From the NCBI GenBank assembly GCA_003116875.1, contig BCKT01000003.1, forward strand, positions 1,063,185 to 1,127,184: 64,000 nucleotides of DNA, given 5' to 3'. This DNA comes from Takashimella koratensis. Taxonomy: Eukaryota > Basidiomycota > Tremellomycetes > Trichosporonales > Tetragoniomycetaceae. Under the pieces are notes generated by a model. It was not told the DNA's origin. It made no database searches and saw nothing but the letters and a program-made list of their open reading frames with translations. Shown one piece after another: positions 1 to 10,679 of this stretch; position 1 is the first letter of the stretch; every line of letters begins with the position of its first letter. The translations under genes were made by a program, and so were the position numbers.

Positions 1-1012
1 CTCACCCGCTCACCCGCTCGTCCTTCACCTTTCCCTTGCATGCGAACCTCACCCGCGCGATGGAGCGGACGAATTTGCCCCCAACCCATCAACACTTGTC
101 TTTGCTCCGCCTCTCTGCCGCTCCCGCGTCGGACTTGAGCTCTCGCCAGATGCTCCGGTCTCCAGCCACGAGAGTAGACCCCGACTTCCGACCTCAACAG
201 CACGACCGAAACGACCGAAACGACTGTTCTTTGAACGTAAAAATGGACCCAGGGGCATCGGGTAATGACCCGGACCGATATCGACCCTTGGCACCGGAGC
301 GATAAATCTACCCACCCGTCAAAGTCAATGTGGCACTTGAACCCCTCCCCCCTCCTTGCCCCCCTTGCCCTCCTCACGTCTGTTTAACAGAATTACAACC
401 AGACAAAGATAGATCCGGAAACCACCCTATCCAAACTTGTCTGTCTAGGTCGGTCGGTCAGTCTTCCATCGTTCCCCTGGGATAGGGGAGAGCGTCTCTA
501 AGCATGTCTGACGAGACGTTCTGCCCCACTTCTTCGCCCTCTCCCACCCCTCCAACTCCCCCGCTCTCGTCCTCCGCCCCGCCTCCTCGCCTCGCCCCCC
601 CGTGTTCCCTTCCCCTCCCCCCCTGCAGCCCCACGGAGCGAACCACGAGCTGCCTTCTCCGTGACCACACTCTGCTAGAGTTCTCCGCCAAACTCGCCCG
701 CCCGCACTCGTATGGACATCGGTTCGGATAGTTGACAACCCATGGTTCCGGCCCCAGCCAGCGGTAAACGGTGGGTCGGGGGTCGGGACATGGTCTGCCG
801 TATTGGTCGATTGGCGATCTCGACCCTTCTATAGGTCTACCAGCAGGCCATAAAAAAGATCGCGAGGTGACCTGACTTCTTCCACCTCCCCCCACCTCCC
901 CCCATCGACTTTCAGTCTACACTAAGGTCGACCTTCTCGTAGCTCTCAACCCTTGACCCTTGTGTAAAACCGTCTCTCACATACCCCACACCCAGTCCTA
1001 CGCCCACCCACA
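1..1012. other. Upstream region of the transketolase gene, no gene seen
   Basis: No coding segment with convincing start, splice sites or family motifs is visible on either strand. The + strand is strongly pyrimidine-rich, with C/T tracts around 330-370, 520-640 and 880-905. This is the usual look of promoters and 5' leaders in this sequence. The last 60 bases before the start at 1013 probably form the mRNA leader. Confidence 0.5.
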
Positions 1013-3559
1013 ATGGCACCCTCCGTTCTCGCTGCCGAGACGGCCCCGGGCCACTCGGACTCGCTCAAGCGCCAGCCCGAGGTCCCTGCGAAAGTCGCCC
1101 CTGCGGGCGAGGAGATGCTTGTTCTCAACACGATTCGTTGTCTCGCCGCTGACTTGTGAGTTTGTCACTCCCAGATCCCAAATACCCATTTCTCTTCTCC
1201 CTATTTCCTCCCCCCCCCCCCCCCCCCACCCCTTCCTCCCGTCTCCTCGTCTCATCTTTGTTCCTCTCTTCTCTCCTCTCCCTCTTCGCCAGCTCTGCAA
1301 AGTGCGTGCTAACTCCCGCCTTCCAGGTGCCAGCAATTCAAAGGCGGCCACCCAGGTACCGTCATGGGCGCTGCTGCCATTGGCGTTGCCCTTTGGCGGT
1401 ACCAAATGCGATACAACCCCTCCAACCCATCTTGGTTCGCTCGTGATCGCTTCGTTCTCTCCGCTGGTCACGCTTGCTTGCTGCAATACCTCCTCCTCCA
1501 TTTCACGGGCTACGAAGCGTGGACAATGGACGTGATCAAGAACTACCACGCTCCTGTGGTTCACGGGATGGCAGCGGGACACCCAGAGATCGAGTACCCA
1601 GGTTGCGAAGTGACGACCGGCCCGCTCGGACAAGGGATCGCGAACGCGGTCGGTATGGCAATGGCAGGGAAACAGTTGGCTGCAAAGTATAACAAGGCCG
1701 ACTTCCCGGTTGTCGAGGGGAAGATCTGGTGTTTCACCGGTGATGGATGTCTTCAGGAAGGTGTAGGCCAGGAAGGTGAGTAAAGGCTTGAGTTTTTCGC
1801 TTGGGCTAGGATGGATCAGGAAGAACAAAGTCGGGTATGGCGAGAAGAAAAGGGGTGATTAGCACACAAGCTAATCCTGCCCCTAGCCATCTCGCTCGCA
1901 GGCCACTGGGGTCTCGACAATCTCATCCTCATCTACGACAATAACAGCGTCACCGTTGACGGGAACATTGACAGCTGCTTCACTGACAACACGTCTGCCA
2001 AGCTCGCTGCTGTCGGATGGCACGTCATTGAAGTTGACGATGGTTCCAACAACGTGAGTAGCAGTTACTTTTCACATTCGCATAAAGATTGCGACACTGC
2101 TTGTTTCTATCTCGCCCATTGAACATCAGCTAACACGTACTAGCTCGCTGCGATCGTTGCGGCGTTGGACCAGGCCAAGGCTGTCAAGGGGAAACCCGTA
2201 CTCGTTAATATTCGAACCATCATCGGTCTCGGTTCCTCCAAGCAGAACACGGGTGCGACCCACGGCGCTGCCCTAGGCGACGACGATGTTGTCTACGTCA
2301 AGACTCAACTCGGGTTCGACCCGGACTCCAAGTTTGTCATCCCTCCCAAGGTTTACGACTACTTTGCCGACTGCAAAGCGCGCGGAGCTGCCCTCGAAGC
2401 CGACTGGGACGCTATGATGGTCAAATACGCTCAAGCCTACCCCGCCGAGCACGCCGAACTCGACCGCCGTATCAACGGGCGATTGAATGACTTCAACCTC
2501 CCGACTAAAGCTCAACTTCCAACTGGGCCCATCCCGACCCGTAAAGCAAGCGGACTCATGATCAACGCACTCGTCCCCAACGACGACGCCTTCCTCGCTG
2601 GCAGCGCGGACCTCATGGAATCCACTTTCGTCAACTTCAAGAACCAGACCGAGTTCCAGAACCCTGCATCCGGGTTGGGAGACTATACCGGTCGTCAAAT
2701 CAGATACGGGATTCGAGAGTTTGCAATGGCGGCAATCGCGAATGGTCTCGCTGCGTACCAGAAGGGAACTTTTGTACCGATCATGTCGACATTCTTGATG
2801 TTCTGGCTATACGCAGCGCCGGCGGTGCGCATGTCGGCGCTTCAGAGGCTGCGGGTGATCGCGTTGGGTACGCACGACAGTTTGGGTCTGGGCGAAGACG
2901 GTCCGACTCACCAGCCGATTGGTTTACCTGCGTTCTACCGCGCTCTCCCGGGGATCAACTTTGTCCGACCTGCGGACGCGGAGGAAGTGGCCGGCGCTTA
3001 CCTCTTGGCCCTCGCGGACGAGGCTCACCCTTCTCTCTTCTCCCTCTCGCGACAGGCCGTCCCTCTCCTCGAGGGCTCCGATCGATCCAAGGTCCCTCTC
3101 GGCGCTTACTCCGTCTACGACTCGGACCCTTCCTCCAACCCGGAACTCACGCTCATCGCTACTGGCGCTGAAGTCGCGCGTGCCGTCGAGGTCGCCAAAA
3201 CTCTCGCGTCCCTCCCCGTTCGGACTCGAGTCGTCTCCATGCCGAGCCAGAAACACTTTGACGCTCAACCCGCGTCGTACCGCAAATCCGTGATCGACCC
3301 GCGCACCTCCCTCGTCGTCGCTGTCGAGGCATGGGGTAGCTACGGTTGGGCAAGGTACGCTCACGCCGGTGCTCACATGCACACGTTCGGAATGTCCGCG
3401 CCACAAGAGACGCTGTATAACCACTTTGGGTTCGGAGTGGAGAATCTGGCCAAGAAGATTGGAGATTGGGTAGGGTCCAAGAAGACGCAGAATGGGTGGG
3501 AGATTCCAGGTGTAGGCGAATTCGAAGAGATCTTACTCGGCCATGTTGAGCCGTGGTAG
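1013..3559 (+). CDS. Transketolase, dihydroxyacetone synthase-like subfamily
   Basis: Exons 1013-1155, 1327-1775, 1887-2053 and 2144-3559 join in phase to a 724-residue protein. It is a thiamine-diphosphate enzyme that moves two-carbon ketol units between sugar phosphates. Visible motifs are the substrate histidines in GHPG, LSAGHA and GHPE, the ThDP/Mg site GDGCLQEG, and the second-domain signature GEDGPTHQP. Several segments resemble dihydroxyacetone synthase more than Tkl1: NIRTIIG, ATHGAALG and LYAAPAVRMSALQ. Methylotroph synthases end in a peroxisomal PTS1 signal, but this one ends HVEPW, so a cytosolic location is inferred. The catalytic glutamate (Glu445) is followed by Phe where the family has His (GIREFAM). 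Intron 1 carries an 18-base C run. The subfamily call was made by eye and is less certain than the family. Confidence 0.9.
1210..1227. repeat. Poly-C run (18 nt) in transketolase intron 1
   Basis: An uninterrupted run of C lies in a pyrimidine-rich first intron, well upstream of the acceptor at 1325-1326. Confidence 0.9.
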
Positions 3560-3797
3560 TGGTCCTGTTTGGGGAGGTGTAGTAAAGCGGCCTGAGAACG
3601 GAGGGTGAGAGTGGTGCAGAGGATGACAAAAACAGACACGTTTGAGAAGTATATCCAGTTTCGATAGTGTCTTTTGAATTGTAACATACAAATCATGTAT
3701 GATGTCGTTTGCTTTCTTTCTCTGTATTGGTGCCGCACGCAAACACCACATATACTACATCATAGCTTTTACTGCGTGTACACAATCCCACTGGTCA

Positions 3798-6168
3798 CTA
3801 CAAATCCTCCCCAGTCCATATCCACCGTTTCGACAGATCCCACATTCCTTCCCATTTCGGCGTCAACCACTCTTTCGCCTGAGAGTCTGTCTCCGCATGC
3901 CTTGCTCTAAACAACTTGAACGTACGTTCCGGTACTTCACCTTCCCAAATCAATTCACACTTGTTTTCCGCCATATCCTCTACTTCTTCCTCTTTCACTC
4001 CTCCATTCGCACCATTGGATTTACGCTTCTCGTCATCTTCATTGTCAGAGCCAGAGTCGGCTTCAGCCTCGCCAAGTTGTCGAGCCTCCTCGGTCCAGTC
4101 GATACGATGCAACATGAGTTGTCGGTAATGCTTGATCTTCTTATCTACACCCTCGACAATAACCAAAGCGAATGAGGGGTGGAAAAGACAGAGACCGGAG
4201 AGTAGGTCGTGTTTAGCCGTCTCGCGGATCTTGAATCGGTGTCGTCCGTTTGAAAGATTCTTGATCCTAAGATAGTGTTAGCATTCTGCCCCACCTCTGA
4301 CCGAGAAATTAGGCTTGCTTCATTTGTGCACGTGTGGGTCGAAATTAAGGATAATGTTGGACCAGACCAAGGTAGATTGAAACACGCTCGACTCACTTGT
4401 AAACCGACGCAAACAAACCATTACGCTCCTTCTCCACGAGTTTCTGATAATTCTTCGCACTTCGTTGTTCCGGTGTCAACTTGCGCTCCTGGTTATCCGT
4501 CTCATGCTTGATCGCACGTTGCTTGACTTCGCGTCTGATCTTGGCTTCGATCTTGGTCGGGTCCTGGACCGCGTCGGTCGTGAGGACTTTCATCATGTTG
4601 GCAAGTTTGACTGTTAAGAGGATGGGTCAGCACGAGGTCAAGCATCACCATGATTGGACGAGGCAAGTGAAAAGGCGCGACAAGGGAGAGGAGAGGAGGG
4701 AATTTGCAAGAAATCTTTCTACTCACCCTTTGGTGGGTCTGGTGGGATCAACCCCATCTTCTGCCTATCTTGTTTATCCTCCAACTCGGCCTTCCTCCTC
4801 TGCCGCCTCATCTTCCTCTGCTCCTTCTTCGTCAACATCAATCCCCTCTCGGGTGCGCGCTTGTCGCTCGGTGCAGGGATAGGGATCGGGTGGAGGACGA
4901 GGTGCGTGACGAGTGAGTCTTGAGACATGATATGATCAACGGCTCCGGTAATGTCGTCGTATGTTCCTCCGTCGGGAAGGAGGGCGCGGTCCCACCATTC
5001 GACCTCGGGTGGAGCTTGGCGCTGTGAGATGTATTGAAGAATCCAAGAAGATCAAGAGAAAAGAAAAAAATAGGTATCAGCGATCGCGTCTTACTCAGAA
5101 CTCTAAAAAGCACAATCGGGAAAAATAAGAAACACAACCCTGGCACTCCTGATTAAAACCAGACTTACCTTGAGACTTCGTTCCAACGTATCAAACTCGC
5201 TATCGAGACCTGCTTTCCGACTAGCCTCGGCAATCCTCTGCCTGAGCGCCTCCATCTTGGCCTCGTTACGCAGCGCATCACCTTTCGCAATGTACCTCCC
5301 CGGTGCGGAGAAATGCATCTTCCTCGACTTTCTCGACGTCGCTGCTCCGCCTTCCTCGTCATCGGCTCCAGGGGCGGCAGGGGTCGGAGTCGCAGCGTAC
5401 GGGTTGGTGACTACCGCAGCGACCGGGGCGGCTGTTGGTGTAGCTGCAACGTTTGCCTGGGGATGTTGTTAACCTTTGCCGGTGACAGACGAGAGAGATG
5501 AGGATGGGGCCACATGAGGGGGGAGAGAGTGGAATGAGAAGGTGTGGACTCGTTTGGACTCATAGACTCACCCTGACACTGGAAAACTTTGGGGCCATGG
5601 TTTTGTACCGATTCCGCAACGCCCGCTTCTCGTTCTTCTCAACTGCCTGTTGCCCCTGGCCTGCATCGCCCATGAGCAGGGGATGCAGCGCGACCGAGCT
5701 GACACCTCCCGACGAAGGTTGCTGCGACGAGGACGCACTTGCACCGCCTCCACTCCCGATCCCATTCCCTGTCCCAGCTGGTGCCGAGGGACCAGCGGAT
5801 CCAGCTCCGACGATATATGGATTCTTCATCTTTGAAGACAACGCTTCGACTCGTTTCCGAGCCGCTTCGAGCCGCGCCGCCGTGGCTGCGTCCATCTGGG
5901 GGACGGGCGGGAGCGCTGCGGGCCCAGGGTTTGCAGGTCTCGCAGGTAGTGACGTTGGGGTATCTCGAGTGGGATTTCGAGGAGGAGGGGCAGCACGAGC
6001 AGGTGCAGCGGCAGATACGGTAGGAGAAGGAGTAGTAGGTTTTGCTAGGTTGGCTTCGATCTGAGCCTTTTTGGCAGCGAGTTGAGCGCGAATGGCGGCA
6101 ATGTCGATGTCGAGTTTCTTGGCTGGGGGCTCGCCCTCTGGGGGGCCGTCTGCCTGCCTGCGGGACAT
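3798..6168 (-). CDS. PRP3: U4/U6 snRNP splicing factor Prp3
   Basis: Exons in transcript order are 6168-5572, 5456-5169, 5021-4727, 4610-4397 and 4266-3798, giving 620 residues. Prp3 binds the U4/U6 duplex and is needed for tri-snRNP assembly. The N-terminal part is Ala/Pro-rich with a short basic coiled stretch. The central Prp3 domain contains motifs such as KMHFSAPGRYIAKGDALRNE and RGLMLTKKEQRKMRRQRR. The C-terminal DUF1115-type region includes GRHRFKIRETAKHDLLSGLC and HRIDWTEEARQL. An acidic insert (about 30 residues) interrupts the last domain before the conserved FKLFRARHAET. The start at 6168 opens the N-terminal segment directly after a CCA repeat in the leader. The stop lies 238 bp from the convergent transketolase stop, so the 3' UTRs may overlap. 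Confidence 0.93.
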
Positions 6169-6336
6169 GGTGGTGGTGGTGGTGGTGGTGGTGGGTGGGG
6201 TGGGTGATGAGGAGGAAGACCAGTTGAAGATGGGTGGCCAAGGTCAGAGACGAGGCAGAGTGCCACACCGACCCGCACGTGACGTGTATCTCCGTATAAC
6301 GCCGAAATGGCGTGTAATGATCAATGGACCCTGGGA

Positions 6337-6374
6337 GTGTGTGTGTGTGTGTGTGTATGTGTGTGTGTGTGTGC
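6337..6374. repeat. GT dinucleotide microsatellite
   Basis: About 19 GT units with one AT interruption, in the PRP3/ADA2 intergenic region. Confidence 0.95.
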
Positions 6375-6751
6375 GTACCTTGCCCACCCCGCACGGTGCA
6401 TCGCCGCCCAATCAACCACCACCCAGGCCGACTCTGGCCGACCGATCCACGACCCATCATCATCCAGTACATCTCCTACCCAGGCCACCCCTTGTTGACA
6501 TCTCACCCCTCACCATCCACAGCCTCAACCCCTCTAATTCTCACCGCCATCCCACTCCCCGCCTTCTCAAACCCCAGTACCGACTCTTCAACCGACGCTA
6601 TCGCCTCGCTTGCGGTCACAATCCCAGTCGGCGGTAACCAGGCCTATCAGTCTTCGATCGCTTGAATCCTGAAAAAGCACCCGCCCAGGTCACCCACCTC
6701 ATTTACCACGTCTTCACCGGTCCAACGACCAACCCTACACCCATCTCCTTT

Positions 6752-6779
6752 CACCACCACCACCACCACCACCACCCAC
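6752..6779. repeat. CAC trinucleotide repeat
   Basis: About eight CAC units in the presumed ADA2 leader or promoter. It is the mirror of the TGG run next to the PRP3 start. Confidence 0.9.
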
Positions 6780-7184
6780 CGATACCATCGATACCTCTGC
6801 ACCGCTGCAGTACCGCCTCAAGACCGTCTTCCTTTCCTCTCCGCGCAATCCCCACTTGCGTCTGCAGGGAAGAAAAGCAGTGTCTGTCACTTGGCCGCGC
6901 CGTGCGTCGTGGCGACTGACACCTGGGTATTTTGGGTTATATTGGTTCTTCCCCTCTCTTCTTCTCGGCTATTTCGTTGTAAACAAATCGTCCACGCGAC
7001 CTCGTCAACCAACCGCAACCCGACTCCTTAACCCCACATACGACTACGCATCGTTGATCCGCGCGCGTACTGGGAGGAGGGCAGTGTGTTGATCGATTGA
7101 TCGCGTGAGGACAGAGAGCTCTGGGTCTCGTCTACAACGTCAACCCCGACTCTTTGATCCAGACGCAACGAGCCATCTACCGTC

Positions 7185-9858
7185 ATGACCGTTACTCAGC
7201 GGAGGGTCCGAGTCGACCCTGCAAAGCCAGACGAGCGGAATCGTGAGTCATCCTCTATCCACAGTCTTCCCCCGCAAACTCCTATGCATCGCTGACCCTG
7301 CCTCTCCTCGTCTACACAGCTACAGAGCCAGGTGCGTTACAGCGTATCACAACCTTCTTACACGACCTCACCGCTGACCCTTTCGTCCCTTACTCATCTG
7401 TAGGAATCAAGTATACCTGTGACTTCTGTGAGTACCAGGTCTTTGCGCACAAGCTGATCCCAAAGGTGGCAACGACATTACCCACACTGTCCGGATAAAA
7501 TGCGCAGCAAAGGAGTGCGAAGAGGTCGACCTGTGCCCAACATGTTTCTCTGAAGGGAAAGAGGGGCAACGGCACAAGGCATGGCATGATTACAAGGTCG
7601 TTGTGAGTGTCTCTCTGTTCTGCCTAGCTTGCTTGTCGTGTGAACGCATATGACTAATCCCCTGGTAGGAACAACACTCTTATCCCATCTTCTCGAGCGA
7701 CTGGGGCGCGGACGAGGAACTGCTTCTCATCTCTGGTCTTATCTTGACGGGTTTGGGTAACTGGGCAGAGGCAGCAGAGCACGTCGGGACGCGGACCAAG
7801 GAAGAGTGTGAAAAGCATTACCTCGAAGTGTACCTGGGTATGGACAAGGAGGGCCACCCAGTCGAGAAGGACGAGATGGATGTGGACGATGCGGAGGATG
7901 ACCCTCTTCGAGTGTTCATGCCGGTGAGTGTGGGCTTCTAAGGATTCTTGCCAGAAGCTAAGACTTGGGTCTAGCCAATGCACCGGTCGTTTGACGTCGA
8001 TCCGGACGAGTTTCAAGCGCGGAAGAAGGCGAGGATCGAGGAGATGCGGAAACCCCTTGGTAAGTTTGAACTTGAGAAATTCGACTCCTGTCGCCCGCAT
8101 TTATCCTTCAATGGCTGACAAGTCTCCAGCCATCCCTGCGCCCTCAAGTATCGCCCCTCTGGTATCCGCGCCTACAAACCACGAGATCACAGGGTTCATG
8201 CCTGGTCGACTTGAGTTTGAGCACGAGCTCGATAACGATGCCGAAGTCGCTGTCAAGGACATGGAGTTCGGTCTCGTCTTCAAATACGGAGGCGACGAGC
8301 AGCCACAGGCGAAGATCACGCGGCCTACGGAGGAAGGGGACGAGGAGGAAGACGAAGATGAGGACGATGATGAGGACAGCAAAGATAAGAAGGACCATAA
8401 ACCCAAAGTCAAGGCCGAACCCGACATTAAAGTCAAGAACGAGCCCGAGGACGAGGACGACGAGGATGATGAGGAAGAAGAAGTTAAACCAGAACCGAAG
8501 AATGGGAAACGGAAGCGGAAAGAAAAGGCACCTGTGCCCAAAGAACCGGTCATCGAGCTCGAGGACGAAGATGAACTTGAAGTCAAGCTTGCCTTGTTGT
8601 ATATCTATTTCTCAAAGTTGGATAAGAGAGAGGAGGCGAAGAATATCATCTTCGACCGGGGTTTGACAGAGTACAAAAAGGTGAGTCACGGGCGTGAGAC
8701 TTGGCGGACGTCGTCGTGGGGCGCGGCAGAGGGCGAGTCGCTAATATCTTTCTTCGTTCCCGTTATCAGCTGCAAGCATTGGAGCGTAAACGACCCAAGG
8801 AGGAGCGAGATCTCATCGGGCGGTACAAGGTGTTCGCCAAGCTACAGACCGCGCAAGACTTTGAGGTATTGATCGAGGGGTTGATCTGTGAGTGACATTG
8901 TGAGATGAGGGTGGACAATTGCCTTACTTACATCGCCCCTTAACTTAGACGAACAACGGCTTCGAAGACGGATAGCAGAGCTCCAGGACTATCGGCGGTC
9001 AGGAATCACAACAGCTGCCGAGGCGGAGGCATACGACAATGCCCGTGCTGCGAGGGTGAGTAGGGATCCACGTCTGCGGATTGCAGTTGTCGGTGATATT
9101 TGGCGCAACGCTAATACCCTTGTTAGGCGGGATATCGACCGATGTTGCCTCGCGACCAGCCCGAAATTATGCGGACGGGTTCACGTGTCAACGCCGGTCA
9201 ACATAGATACCTGCACGGTGTCCCGACTCCACCAGCGGGTGGTGAAAACCGTCCCGTCAGCAGAGATCCGACCCCTCGTGCCCCTGTCACCGCAGGCCGG
9301 AAACCTCGTGAGTGGTGTCTGCAAAGTCTGAGTGGGAGGACAACTGCTAACGAGATGTCTGAAATTCGGTTACGACCAACAGCAACACCGCTCAACTTGG
9401 CAAATGCGGCTTCCCTCGACTTGTTGTCGACAGAGGAACAGAGTTTATGCTCGACTTTGCGCGTTTTGCCGAAACCGTACCTCCTCATCAAGGAGCTGTA
9501 CATTCGGGAGAACGAGCGACGCAAGGGCCTGCTCAAGCGGCGAGATGCACGGTATGTACTGCGGGCTTGTGGTTCGGTTCTCACGAGTACCCTGCTGTGA
9601 CTTTCTTACGTTGCCCATGGATACTGATTAATGCCTTATTTTCTTAGGAAAATGATGAAGATCGATGTGAACAAGTCGGGTCGGATCTTCGATTTCCTCG
9701 TCTCAAGCGGCATGCTCTGCCTTGCATACGATCCATCGGTGAAAGCGCTTCCTCCGCACAAAGACGATGGGGTGCTCGTAGTCAATGGTCTCGACGGCTC
9801 CAACCGGCCGATCACGCATGAGATCCGACCAACCTCGGTGATTGTTAATGGCGCGTAA
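7185..9858 (+). CDS. ADA2: SAGA/ADA transcriptional adaptor Ada2
   Basis: Twelve exons (7185-7242, 7320-7331, 7404-7427, 7466-7602, 7669-7923, 7975-8059, 8130-8680, 8770-8887, 8949-9055, 9127-9307, 9383-9551, 9648-9858) join in phase to 635 residues. Ada2 couples the Gcn5 acetyltransferase to nucleosomes. Near the N-terminus is a ZZ zinc finger (CDFCGND, then paired cysteines ending DLCPTC). It is followed by a SANT domain starting [14 protein letters not shown] and ending KHYLEVYLG. The ADA2 core ([18 protein letters not shown]) is interrupted by a long Asp/Glu-Lys insert encoded at about 8330-8560. The C-terminus is a SWIRM domain ([20 protein letters not shown]). Exons 2 and 3 are only 12 and 24 nt, and the third intron is 38 nt. 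The start gives the expected short leader before the ZZ domain. Confidence 0.93.
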
Positions 9859-10679
9859 AGAAGGTGCCCAGCGGCAGGCAGCAGACAGCAAGGAGTAGGC
9901 AACAGGCGGGAGGTCTCATGTGTCAGAGATATTTTCTTCAGAAAAGGGGGTTTCTTGTCTTTTCCATCATGTGTAGTAGTAAGTAGCGCAGTTCTAAAGA
10001 TTATCGAGTCGACCGAGAGGACCGAGAAGGCCGAGAGCCTGAGTGCCCAAACGACTAGCCATGTGTGGCTACCGCAGCGCAGCGATACCAAGCAAGTCGA
10101 CCGCGACCCGCGACCAGCGATCAGCGGGCACAACAATAGCAACAGTGATGACCCACGGTGACGGCGATACCAACATGACGTCTTCTTTTGATTTGTAGAT
10201 ATATAACAAGGTGTTTAGCGGCAAGAATTAGGCAGTAGTGGAAGGAGAAGAAGCAGACGTAGAAGCAGAAGCAGAAGTCGTAACATGAGGAGCGGTAGCA
10301 GAATATACTTGTTTATCCTTCGTGACACCCTCCCCCACCTCTCGGCTCACCATGATGACAGCTATGCATGACGAATGTACCCATGTCTGGGAGTGAAGCA
10401 TGATGACTGGTAGATGACGCTCCTAACCTCCACCGAGTCGGCGTCGGAAGCCGGAGTAGCGGTAATGCCCGATGGCCGAAAATTGAACTTGCTCCAAGTA
10501 CCCCAGTATACGTCGACTGGCTTAGTCGGCCCATCTTGATCCATACTCGCATCCATTGGTCATCCTCCACCTCTCACGACAATTTCAAACATCCCTCAAC
10601 CCTCTTCGCCGATCACTTGCCTCGCCTATTCGCACAGACCCCACTCGTACTCGATTCACCGATCAGGAAAGACGCCAAG
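9859..10679. other. Intergenic, ADA2 3' side and bZIP promoter
   Basis: No gene seen. A short AGAAGC-type purine repeat lies near 10240-10280. The last 130 bases before the bZIP start are C/T-rich, consistent with a leader. Confidence 0.5.

Larger units (their letters stand above)
6169..7184. promoter_or_regulatory. Divergent PRP3/ADA2 intergenic region with microsatellites
   Basis: This 1.0-kb gap holds the promoters of two divergent genes. A TGG repeat (about 6168-6193) abuts the PRP3 start and reads as CCA in its mRNA. A GT repeat lies at 6337-6374, and a CAC repeat at 6752-6779 lies on the ADA2 side. No TATA element or defined operator is claimed. No coding segment is supported. Confidence 0.6.

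Noticed and set aside
8101..8586. Serine-rich minus-strand frame
   Set aside because: It is the complement of the acidic insert of ADA2 (GAG/GAC codons read as Ser codons in reverse).
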